A stretch of 13,810 nucleotides of DNA, taken from Candidatus Profundicultor aquiphilus (GTDB lineage Bacteria > Atribacterota > Atribacteria > Atribacterales > Caldatribacteriaceae). Position 1 is the stretch's first letter. Each line of letters begins with the position of its first letter. The translations under genes and the position numbers were made by a program. The notes beneath the pieces are model-generated. The model searched no databases and was not told the DNA's origin. It was given only the letters and a program-made list of their open reading frames with translations. Where the stretch lies: contig JABUEZ010000025.1 in the NCBI GenBank assembly GCA_013314795.1, forward strand, positions 1 to 13,810, read 5' to 3'. Below are positions 8,073 through 13,810 of the stretch, one piece after another.

Positions 8073-8855
8073 TCACTCCCCTGCCAGCACCCTTCGAAGT
8101 TCAAAAAGATTTTCTACCACAAGATCTGGTTTCACCTGGGATATCTCAACATCCTGTCGAGAAGTCACACCAGTCAGAACCAGTACCGAGAAAACTCCAC
8201 AACACGCTCCCAGGGCGATATCCGTATCCAGACGGTCTCCAACAATAACCGTTTCTTCCTTCCGGAAACCCCTCGCCTCCAAAAGAAGATCAAGAATTAA
8301 TGGCGAAGGTTTTCCAAAAACTCGGGCTTTTTTCCCCGAACAGGTTTCGATGCCGGCAATAATTGCTCCCGCACCCGGTAAAAGCCCATTGTCAGTGGGA
8401 TAGGTGGGATCGGGGTTTGTCCCAATAAACTCAGCACCATCTTGAATGTAACGGAGTGCCTGACTCATTTTTCGAAAATTGAATTTCCGATCCATTCCCA
8501 CCACCACAAAATCCGCTTTCCCTCTCAACACAGGACGAAGCCCACAGTTTTTTAACTCCTTCTTAAGTCCATCCTCACCAATTACATAGACTCGAGCCCC
8601 CGGCCGAGTTTCACCCAGATACTTTGCCACAGCAAACGCCGACGTGAGGATTTCTTCAGGAAATGCTTTGATACCCATCTTCCCAAGCTTTTCAACATAT
8701 TCTTCCCTGGTCAGGAACGTATTGTTAGAAAGAAAAGCAACACCATAACGGTGGGTCCGTAAAAAATCGACAAACTCCCGGCCACCAGGAATAGGCTGAT
8801 TCAACAAATACAGTACCCCATCGAGATCCAGAATAAAGTTTTTCCAGTTCCCCAA
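8073..8855 (-). CDS. HAD superfamily subfamily IIA hydrolase (NagD/PGP-like phosphatase)
   Basis: This is a 260-aa HAD-IIA phosphatase of the NagD/4-nitrophenylphosphatase/glycolate-phosphatase type. Motif I is FILDLDGVLY, close to the N-terminus. Motif II is FLSNNT. The C2 cap holds VVGMDRKFNF and TNPDPTYPTDNGLLPGAGA. Motif III is GKPSPLIL. Motif IV is IVGDRLDTDI with the DxxxxD acidic pair. The TTG at 8853-8855 was chosen as the start because AGGGAGG lies eight bases upstream, the N-terminus then matches the family, and the near-consensus promoter at 8892-8920 lies just outside. The frame stays open upstream to 8963, but that part overlaps the promoter and encodes an unrelated hydrophobic stretch. 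It is the first gene of the nine-gene minus-strand operon. Substrate is unknown; small phosphorylated sugars, phosphoglycolate or nucleotides are all possible. Confidence 0.9.
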   Translation of the reverse strand: MGNWKNFILDLDGVLYLLNQPIPGGREFVDFLRTHRYGVAFLSNNTFLTREEYVEKLGKMGIKAFPEEILTSAFAVAKYLGETRPGARVYVIGEDGLKKELKNCGLRPVLRGKADFVVVGMDRKFNFRKMSQALRYIQDGAEFIGTNPDPTYPTDNGLLPGAGAIIAGIETCSGKKARVFGKPSPLILDLLLEARGFRKEETVIVGDRLDTDIALGACCGVFSVLVLTGVTSRQDVEISQVKPDLVVENLFELRRVLAGE

Positions 8856-8863
8856 GCAAGCTG

Positions 8864-8870
8864 CCTCCCT
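8864..8870 (-). promoter_or_regulatory. Ribosome binding site deciding a TTG start
   Basis: The minus strand reads AGGGAGG here, a near-perfect Shine-Dalgarno, followed by eight bases and TTG at 8855-8853. No ATG or GTG in the HAD-hydrolase frame is as well placed. This site is the main reason for calling the TTG start. Confidence 0.8.
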
Positions 8871-8891
8871 TTCTGAAATTGTTAGATAACA

Positions 8892-8920
8892 ATGATACAA
8901 AAAAAGCAAAATGAAGTCAA
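8892..8920 (-). promoter_or_regulatory. Sigma70-type promoter of the nine-gene minus-strand operon
   Basis: On the minus strand, TTGACT (8920-8915, five of six bases matching TTGACA) is followed by exactly 17 bases and then TATCAT (8897-8892, five of six matching TATAAT). Transcription would start near 8885, giving a leader of about 30 nt that contains the AGGGAGG site of the HAD gene. It is the only promoter-like sequence in the window with both boxes near consensus at ideal spacing. All genes down to base 1 could be read from it. Confidence 0.72.
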
Positions 8921-9004
8921 AAACAAAGGGAATGGAGAATAACGCCATGCTAACCTTACCCACAAACTTCTCCTTCTCAAGCAGCGGAATCTCCAGATAC
9001 CACT

Positions 9005-9060
9005 GGTTTCTCTTCTTGCTCCCCGCGATAAATATGATAATATTCTTGTACCTTAGCGTA
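9005..9060 (+). promoter_or_regulatory. Likely promoter region of the plus-strand isomerase gene
   Basis: An AT-rich stretch (9030-9044) contains overlapping -10-like hexamers TATGAT (9033-9038) and GATAAT (9036-9041) about 40-50 bases before the isomerase start. No convincing -35 box was found; TTGCTC at 9016-9021 is the best partial match, 16 nt before TAATAT (9038-9043). Divergent orientation requires a promoter here, but the exact boxes are uncertain. Confidence 0.4.
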
Positions 9061-9082
9061 CTACGTAACAGGAGGAGTAACG

Positions 9083-10771
9083 GTGAAAAGTAAAATCAGC
9101 GTTTTCTATGGAACTGTAGAGGAAGACATCAAAATAGCGCTTGAAGACCTTGCAAAGAAGAAAATCATCGAGCGCATCTGGCAAAAGGACCATACAGTGT
9201 GGAAAAAAGACCCAAAGGAAATCAGTAACCGCCTTGACTGGCTCACGATTGTAGAAGAAACAGAATCCCAAATAGGAGAATTACGGCAATTTGCTTCCGA
9301 ACTCTATCAGGCAGGGTTCAGGCAGGCAATTTTACTGGGTATGGGGGGGTCGAGTTTAGCACCGGAACTATTTGCCCAGGTGTTACCACGAAGTGATAAT
9401 GCACTCGAATTTCTGGTCCTTGATACCACCGATGCAGAAACGATATCCCGGTATACTCAACTTGCCCACCAGAAAAAAACACTGTACATTGTTTCCACAA
9501 AGTCGGGAAATACCTTAGAAACCCTGATGCTTTTCCGCCACTTTTTCGCTCTGGCACAGAAAAAAAACGACGGAGAAGCTGGACAACACTTTGTGGCCAT
9601 CACTGACCCTGGAAGTCCCCTGATTGACCTGGCACAAGAGCACCGCTTCCACAAGATTTTTCTCAACAACCCCAACATTGGCGGACGATACTCGGCTTTT
9701 TCCCTCTTTGGCCTCGTTCCAGCCATTCTTGCAGGAATCAACGTAACATATCTCCTAGAGTCAGCAAAGGAAGGAATGCAAAAATGTTCACCAGATCTTC
9801 CCTTATGGGAGAACTACGGCGCCCTTTTGGGAAGCATGATGGGCGTGCTGGCCAGGAAAGGGCAGGACAAACCCACATTCTTTTTCTCGCCACGAAGATG
9901 GAAAAGTTTTGGAGATTGGATTGAACAGCTCATCGCTGAGAGCACTGGAAAGGAAGGAAAAGGCATTCTCCCGGTTATTGAACTTTTCCCGCAACATGTC
10001 AATCAATACGGGAAAGACCGATGGTTCGTAGTGATCAGCGAAGAAAAAGATATCTCCATGGAGCAATTTCTCCAGAAAATACGCCAGGAAAACTATCCCT
10101 TTTTCCATGTCGAACTCACAGATCCGTATGCCCTGGGGGAACAAATGTTCCTGTGGGAATTTGCCACAGCCGTTGCCGGTTACTTCCTGGAAATTAACCC
10201 CTTCGACCAGCCCAATGTGGAAGAGACCAAAGTACTCACCAAGAAGAGAATCCAGAGCCCCCAGGCGCTTTCTGGAAAAGACCTTCTCCCCGTCAGCGAA
10301 ACTGTCAAAATCATTCCTGACCATTATACCTCTTCACCCCAGGAAGCCTTCGCACACCTTTTCTCACGCCTTTCCCAGGATGGGTACATTGCCCTTCAGG
10401 CGTTTCTCCCCTATAGAAAAGACATCGAAGAAGAACTCTGGAAGATCGCTTCACTACTCAGGGATAAGACCCATTGTGCGGTAACCATAGGGTTTGGACC
10501 GCGCTTTCTCCACTCCACCGGACAACTCCATAAAGGTGACGCTGGAAAAGGCGTTTTCATTCAGTTCCTCAACGAAAATGCTCCATCGCTTCCCGTTCCA
10601 GGTGAGAGTTTCGACTTCGATTTTCTGAAACGGGCCCAGACTTTTGGGGATCGTGAAGCTCTTCAAAATCGTGGTCGCATGGTCATAACCTGTCTCGTTA
10701 CGGAACCAATTTCGAAGGCTCTAGCCGCAATTCGAAGGCTTCTCGAGAATCCCTTGTTCCCTGAGCGGTGA
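9083..10771 (+). CDS. pgi: Glucose-6-phosphate isomerase, transaldolase-fusion type
   Basis: This enzyme interconverts glucose-6-phosphate and fructose-6-phosphate in the cytoplasm. Its 562 aa resemble the isomerase half of the bifunctional transaldolase/phosphoglucose isomerases, here without a transaldolase domain. Motifs in order are WKKDP (40-44), LLGMGGSSLAPE (84-95), STKSGNTLET (138-147), GGRYSAFSLFGLVPA (200-214), EQLIAESTGKEGKG (281-294, with the likely catalytic E286), GEQMFLWE (352-359), INPFDQPNVEETK (371-383) and GFGPRFLHSTGQLHKG (470-485). The GTG at 9083-9085 has GGAGGAG five bases upstream. It is divergent from the operon that holds its degenerate paralogue, and it provides the hexose-phosphate link to the GlgC branch. 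Its 3' end overlaps the convergent alpha/beta hydrolase gene by 74 nt, which covers roughly the last 24 codons. Confidence 0.94.
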   Translation: MKSKISVFYGTVEEDIKIALEDLAKKKIIERIWQKDHTVWKKDPKEISNRLDWLTIVEETESQIGELRQFASELYQAGFRQAILLGMGGSSLAPELFAQVLPRSDNALEFLVLDTTDAETISRYTQLAHQKKTLYIVSTKSGNTLETLMLFRHFFALAQKKNDGEAGQHFVAITDPGSPLIDLAQEHRFHKIFLNNPNIGGRYSAFSLFGLVPAILAGINVTYLLESAKEGMQKCSPDLPLWENYGALLGSMMGVLARKGQDKPTFFFSPRRWKSFGDWIEQLIAESTGKEGKGILPVIELFPQHVNQYGKDRWFVVISEEKDISMEQFLQKIRQENYPFFHVELTDPYALGEQMFLWEFATAVAGYFLEINPFDQPNVEETKVLTKKRIQSPQALSGKDLLPVSETVKIIPDHYTSSPQEAFAHLFSRLSQDGYIALQAFLPYRKDIEEELWKIASLLRDKTHCAVTIGFGPRFLHSTGQLHKGDAGKGVFIQFLNENAPSLPVPGESFDFDFLKRAQTFGDREALQNRGRMVITCLVTEPISKALAAIRRLLENPLFPER

Positions 10772-11702
10772 AGAACCGAGCCATCAAAGGATAAACCTCC
10801 TCGGGATGTGTCTCCATGGGACAATGTGCGGCACCCTGAATAATGTGAAGTGGTGTCTCAGGAAAGAACTGCTGAAACCTCTTTGCTTGTTTCATGGAGA
10901 CAAAGCGATCCTTTTCACCCCATATAAGCAAAAAGGGGGGATGGGGCTTCCTCCGGAACGAGGAAAGTTTCAGGGAAGATGCTCTATTCGTCAAGCTCAG
11001 GAGGCTTCTGGCTGTTCCCGAAAGTCGAAGCGGAAGTAAGTACCCTTCTACTTCCGCTTCGGTAGGTTTACGACCATAGGCCGAAGAAAGGCTGCGCGTA
11101 ATGCGGGAACGAGAAAGCAATACATTGCGAATGAGCATAACCCAACATGGTTGTGTCAAGGGAAAGGAAGTAAAAATCTTCAGGAAACGGAGCGAAGGAG
11201 TTTTCCAGGCAGCATCGATGAGCACGGTACTATAAAATCGTTCCGGCGCCTCCATGGCCATCAGAAAAACCACACCTCCTCCCATAGAATGACCGACAAG
11301 ATGCCACTTCTTGTTGGCCACAGACTGCGGTACCGCATGACGATCCAGGGCGGATAGAAATTCCAGAAGTAACCGAGCTCGGTTTTTAGGTGCATGGAGT
11401 TTCCCCACTATTCGTTCGCTGTACCCAAAACCAGGTAGATCTACAGCCACCACCAGATACCCTGCCTGAACGAGGAAGGAAGGAGCATATCGCCAGGAAA
11501 AAGTTGAGCCACCCAGACCGTGAATAAGGAGTACCTTCCCCTTCGGTAACGATGGAGACCATACTCGGTAATGCAAAAAACAATCGCCGTTTTCCCAGAA
11601 CTGACCATTTTCAAATGGTGACCCCTGTGCCAGCCCATTTTGCGTCACCGCCAGAATAAGAATCAAAACGCAAAGAATGATATATCTCTTGATCTGGATC
11701 AT
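10698..11702 (-). CDS. Exported or membrane-anchored alpha/beta hydrolase
   Basis: This is a 334-aa alpha/beta-hydrolase-fold protein, probably an esterase, lipase or related hydrolase. Residues 1-26 form a signal-peptide-like segment: MIQIKRY, a hydrophobic core from 8 to 19, and a GLAQ cleavage region, with no lipobox. The enzyme probably acts outside the cytoplasm, or it may remain membrane-anchored. The oxyanion motif HGLGGSTFSW (61-70), nucleophile elbow GHSMGGG (S139), acid WGEKDRF (D265) and GAAHCPMETHPEEV (H293) make a complete catalytic triad. A cap region spans about 165-250. The fold should end near residue 311 (PLMARFF), and the last 23 residues are encoded antisense to the end of pgi. 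The ATG overlaps the mutY stop as ATGA, with AAGGA just upstream, so it is coupled to mutY. Substrate is unknown. Confidence 0.88.
   Translation of the reverse strand: MIQIKRYIILCVLILILAVTQNGLAQGSPFENGQFWENGDCFLHYRVWSPSLPKGKVLLIHGLGGSTFSWRYAPSFLVQAGYLVVAVDLPGFGYSERIVGKLHAPKNRARLLLEFLSALDRHAVPQSVANKKWHLVGHSMGGGVVFLMAMEAPERFYSTVLIDAAWKTPSLRFLKIFTSFPLTQPCWVMLIRNVLLSRSRITRSLSSAYGRKPTEAEVEGYLLPLRLSGTARSLLSLTNRASSLKLSSFRRKPHPPFLLIWGEKDRFVSMKQAKRFQQFFPETPLHIIQGAAHCPMETHPEEVYPLMARFFTAQGTRDSREAFELRLEPSKLVP
10711..10740. repeat. Short direct repeat in the convergent overlap
   Basis: TTCGAAGGCT occurs at 10711-10720 and again at 10731-10740, separated by ten bases. It lies where the 3' ends of pgi and the alpha/beta hydrolase overlap, just before the palindrome TTCTCGAGAA (10740-10749). 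In pgi the two copies fall in different codon phases. It may be chance. Confidence 0.5.
11026..11061. repeat. Perfect 13-bp inverted repeat inside the alpha/beta hydrolase gene
   Basis: CGAAGCGGAAGTA at 11026-11038 is the exact reverse complement of TACTTCCGCTTCG at 11049-11061, leaving a 10-base loop. In the minus-strand transcript this would form a strong hairpin around codons 214-226, in the cap region. No U-run follows on either strand, so it does not look like an intrinsic terminator. Confidence 0.85.
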
Positions 11703-12742
11703 GTTTCCTTCACCCGCCTTTGCACCATGAATTCCCGAAAAAGTCTGAGCGCTTTTCGATGAAAAGATGAGAAAGGGTACTCATCAAGACGATTCACTTC
11801 TTCCCAGTGATACTCCTCGGAAGAAAAAGTCTCCCTGTTAACATCGATGAAAAATATTCGAGCTTTAATCCGGCGTTGGCAATATGTATGGAAAATTTCT
11901 CCTATTAATTCTGGCACAGAATCACGGTCACGGAAATCTTTAGGAATTAATTCATCCGGGGAGGCATTTTCCTTCCAGGGAAATTCCCATAAACCACCGA
12001 GAAATCCTCCTTCAGGGCGCCTTCGGATCAGAACCTGACCATCCCGATGGCAGAAAACCACTACGGCCTCTGCACTTTTTAGGGAGCGTACCCTCCGGAC
12101 TGGCCTTATAATCTGAGTATTCCGCTGAAAAGCCAAACAATACTGCCTTACCGGACAGAAGGAACAACGAGGGCTGCGAGGAACACATATCAAGGCCCCC
12201 AAATCCATAATGGCCTGATTCACCAAGCGGGCCTCACCTTTTCGAATGAGGGATAATGCGAAATCAAAAACCATTTTTTGAGCTTTTCTCGTCTCTACGG
12301 GAAGTGAAAGATCTAAAAGACGAGCAAAAACTCTGGATGCATTCCCATCAATTGCCGGATACGGCAGGTTATAGGCAATACTTAAAATCGCGCAGGCAGT
12401 ATAGTGTCCAATACCTGGAAGGCCACGAAGGATGTTATAATCTTTGGGAAATTCCCCCTGAAACGTTTCCACTACCTTCTCTGCCGTTTTCCGCATATAG
12501 CGAGGCCGAGCGTAGTAGCCCAGACCTTCCCAGACCCGCAACAATTCTCCTAGGGGAGCCTCAGCAAGGGCAAAAATATCCGGAAAACGCCGCATCCAGA
12601 GAAAGTAACGGGGAATTACCCTTCCCACCTGTGTTTGACAGAGCATTGTCTCCGCAACCCACACACTGTAAGGAGAATAATCTTTCCTCCAGGGAAGCTC
12701 ACGTCCTGCTTTGCGGAACCACTGGAGAAGTTCTGTGTGCAC
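11699..12742 (-). CDS. mutY: Adenine DNA glycosylase
   Basis: MutY removes adenine mispaired with 8-oxoguanine in base excision repair. The 347 aa show the full architecture. The HhH-GPD catalytic domain has AETMLCQTQV (30-39, with catalytic E31), the hairpin LPGIGHYTA (108-116) and catalytic D132 in AIDGNASRV. The 4Fe-4S loop is C186-X6-C193-X2-C196-X5-C202. A Nudix-like C-terminal domain shows GGFLGGLWEFPW (245-256). Two oddities stand out. The usual MLQQT is MLCQT (C35). The C-terminal loop that normally reads HTFSH, whose FSH triplet contacts 8-oxoguanine, reads HTYCQ (285-289). The GTG at 12740-12742 has AAGGAGAG six bases upstream. It is first in a two-gene unit with the alpha/beta hydrolase. 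Confidence 0.94.
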   Translation of the reverse strand: MHTELLQWFRKAGRELPWRKDYSPYSVWVAETMLCQTQVGRVIPRYFLWMRRFPDIFALAEAPLGELLRVWEGLGYYARPRYMRKTAEKVVETFQGEFPKDYNILRGLPGIGHYTACAILSIAYNLPYPAIDGNASRVFARLLDLSLPVETRKAQKMVFDFALSLIRKGEARLVNQAIMDLGALICVPRSPRCSFCPVRQYCLAFQRNTQIIRPVRRVRSLKSAEAVVVFCHRDGQVLIRRRPEGGFLGGLWEFPWKENASPDELIPKDFRDRDSVPELIGEIFHTYCQRRIKARIFFIDVNRETFSSEEYHWEEVNRLDEYPFSSFHRKALRLFREFMVQRRVKET

Positions 12743-12812
12743 TTTTTACTCTCCTTCAGATATGATATGGATAACCACCATCCACAAAGAAAAACAAAGG
12801 AAAGGAGAAAAT
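12743..12812. promoter_or_regulatory. Divergent promoter region between mutY and the small gene
   Basis: This 70-nt spacer must hold promoters for both directions. The AT-rich palindromic core (12760-12768) contains TATGAT on the plus strand (12761-12766) and TATCAT on the minus strand (12767-12762), so the two -10 boxes may overlap. No good -35 box is visible for either. Shine-Dalgarno sites for mutY (AAGGAGAG on the minus strand, 12756-12749) and for the small gene (AAAGGAGA, 12801-12808) flank it. Confidence 0.42.
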
Positions 12813-13082
12813 ATGCCCATGGCCAGCCGAACAGTGAGAAATGAAGATGTTCAGAAAATCATCGTAGAAATACCCGAAAACCATAAACATGCGCGGACCA
12901 CAATTCTCCTGAATGACGGAACTGAGCTCGTTTTCCAGGAAGCAACGATAGCCAACCTTGTCCGAGCTTATACCACCGTGAAAACCCACCCCTTCACTAC
13001 CAGGGTGGTTCTGGTAGGACAAAAAGTCCTGGCGCAAAAAGAAGGGTATGCCGAATGGCAACTTCTTGAAGAAACACATTGA
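12813..13082 (+). CDS. Small hypothetical protein of 89 aa
   Basis: No family was recognised. The ATG at 12813-12815 follows AAAGGAGA by four bases, and the region upstream in the same frame is promoter and spacer, so this start is well supported. The protein is soluble-looking, with mixed charge, no signal peptide, no membrane segment and no cysteines. The N-terminal part alternates hydrophobic and charged residues (VQKIIVEIP). A beta-type segment TTILLNDGTELVFQEATIAN follows at 29-48, and it ends with RVVLVGQKVLAQ and YAEWQLLEE. The pattern suggests a small alpha/beta or beta-rich fold. It is transcribed divergently from mutY and converges on the broken oxidoreductase gene. Function is unknown; the coding call rests on the ribosome site, normal codon use and length. 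Confidence 0.78.
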   Translation: MPMASRTVRNEDVQKIIVEIPENHKHARTTILLNDGTELVFQEATIANLVRAYTTVKTHPFTTRVVLVGQKVLAQKEGYAEWQLLEETH

Positions 13083-13138
13083 TATGGAGAAAACCTGCGC
13101 TCCAAGCAACCAGGATCTTCGATTGAGTTTCCATACCC

Positions 13139-13810
13139 CTACAGGGGTACAACCCTTTCTATCTTTCCACTTTTTGCCGACTGAAGAGCTGCTTCGACAA
13201 TTGCCTGAACCACAATTCCTTCTCCAAGACCTACAGGGGGAAGTTGGTTGTGCTCAAGGGCATCAAAAAAGCTGCGTAACTCTTCGGCCACCGCATCAAC
13301 CGGAGAGATCTCCATGGCCTCTTCGTTACCATCTTGGCATAAAATAGTTTCAATCCTCTTACCCCAGCAATGTATCCTTTCTCTCCAACAAGTTGAAAAC
13401 AGACATTGCGTTTCTGTTTCCCCGGGAGTTCCGGATATTCACTGAGCCACCCCCCATGAATAGTTGCCACAGTCCCACCAGAGTAATGTAAGGTAAGATA
13501 TGCTCGGTCCTCTCCGGCTCCTCCCTGGAAATTCTGGGTTGTACAGAACACCGCAAGAGGCGTCTCCGCCACAAGCCAGTTACTCAAGTCGATTATGTGG
13601 GAGAGAATCTCATGGAGTACACCACTCTCTAAATACCACGGCTGGGGAGGGGTAGCCTGAAAGTAATTGAAGGCCAGAAACTGCAATGGACCCATCGTCC
13701 CTTGCGCAACCATCTCTTTCGCCATTCGGAAACCCTGTTCAAATCGCATTTTATAACCAATCCCTAATCGCACCCGCTCTCTCGCAGATTTCTTTTATTC
13801 TCCGCGTCTC
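13139..13810 (-). pseudogene. Gfo/Idh/MocA-family oxidoreductase, frameshifted twice and cut by the window edge
   Basis: This is the C-terminal part of an NAD(P)-dependent sugar or inositol-type dehydrogenase, read in three frames. Segment A (13810 to about 13774) gives ETRRIKEICERAG. Segment B (13773 to about 13363) gives VRLGIGYKMRFEQGF, then GVLHEILSHIIDLSNWL, the family's substrate-domain motif. Segment C (about 13360 to the stop at 13139-13141) gives KRIETILCQDGNEEAMEI, then FFDALEHNQLPPVGLGEG and the end KIERVVPL. Joined, these make one continuous family C-terminus. The first change lies at GGG (13773-13775 on the minus strand). The second lies at GGGG (13365-13362), where one added G would restore the frame. 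The N-terminal Rossmann domain and catalytic Lys lie outside the window. A real pseudogene and sequencing error in G runs are both possible. Confidence 0.85.

Noticed and set aside
8856..8963. N-terminal extension of the HAD hydrolase to 8963, with a hydrophobic stretch like a signal anchor
   Set aside because: The TTG at 8855 has an ideal ribosome site and family-like N-terminus, and the extension lies over a near-consensus promoter.
8911..9093. A 60-codon plus-strand frame with a hydrophobic segment in the divergent intergenic region
   Set aside because: It has no ribosome site at its first ATG, covers the operon promoter and the isomerase's promoter region, and overlaps the isomerase start. 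It looks like chance in AT-rich spacer DNA.
10740..10749. Palindrome TTCTCGAGAA as an operator
   Set aside because: Ten-base palindromes are common by chance and this one is in coding DNA at a gene end.
13134..13149. TACCCC-TACA-GGGGTA hairpin as a terminator between the small gene and the oxidoreductase
   Set aside because: The stem is only six pairs, no U-run follows on either strand, and half of it is part of the oxidoreductase's last codons.
1..13810. CRISPR array, tRNA, rRNA, insertion sequence, riboswitch
   Set aside because: No spaced repeats, cloverleaf, conserved rRNA stretch, transposase or known riboswitch core was recognised on reading. The long leaderless gene packing also leaves little room. 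Short or diverged elements could have been missed.

Overview
The window reads as ordinary bacterial chromosome. Genes are dense, Shine-Dalgarno sites are strong, GTG and TTG starts are common, and one near-consensus sigma70-type promoter is visible. Base composition is close to balanced by eye. The gene set (ADP-glucose pyrophosphorylase, a GH57 alpha-glucan enzyme, citramalate synthase, FolD, a phosphoglucose isomerase of the transaldolase-fusion type, MutY) fits an anaerobic, possibly thermophilic, sugar-using heterotroph. The style of the proteins recalls deep-branching anaerobes such as Atribacterota or Synergistota. That placement is an impression and was not tested.

Region 1, bases 1-8855, minus strand. 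Nine genes are packed with overlaps or gaps of 17 nt or less. They appear to be transcribed from one promoter at 8892-8920. In transcription order they are: a HAD-IIA phosphatase, citramalate synthase (cimA), a degenerate phosphoglucose-isomerase-like protein, a YcdX-type PHP hydrolase, folD, a YfcE/MJ0936-type phosphodiesterase, a GH57 alpha-glucan enzyme, glgC, and the first 108 codons of a secreted DUF4384-like protein that runs off the left edge. The cluster mixes isoleucine synthesis, one-carbon metabolism, small metallo-phosphatases and glycogen metabolism.

Region 2, bases 8856-10771. A 227-nt divergent intergenic region separates the minus-strand operon from a plus-strand phosphoglucose isomerase gene. 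This enzyme retains all the active-site motifs that the operon's paralogue has lost. It interconverts glucose-6-phosphate and fructose-6-phosphate, which links glycolysis and gluconeogenesis to the glucose-1-phosphate used by GlgC.

Region 3, bases 10698-12742, minus strand. mutY is translationally coupled (ATGA) to a signal-peptide alpha/beta hydrolase. The 3' end of the hydrolase gene overlaps the pgi 3' end in antisense by 74 nt. The hydrolase gene also holds a perfect 13-bp inverted repeat.

Region 4, bases 12743-13810. A small 89-aa protein of unknown function lies divergent from mutY. After it comes a Gfo/Idh/MocA-family oxidoreductase on the minus strand, broken by two frame changes that both fall in short G runs and running off the right edge.

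The main novelty candidate is the 399-aa isomerase-like protein at 5307-6506. It can be aligned by eye along nearly the whole SIS-SIS core of the neighbouring true isomerase, but it lacks almost every catalytic motif. No CRISPR array, tRNA, rRNA or mobile element was recognised.
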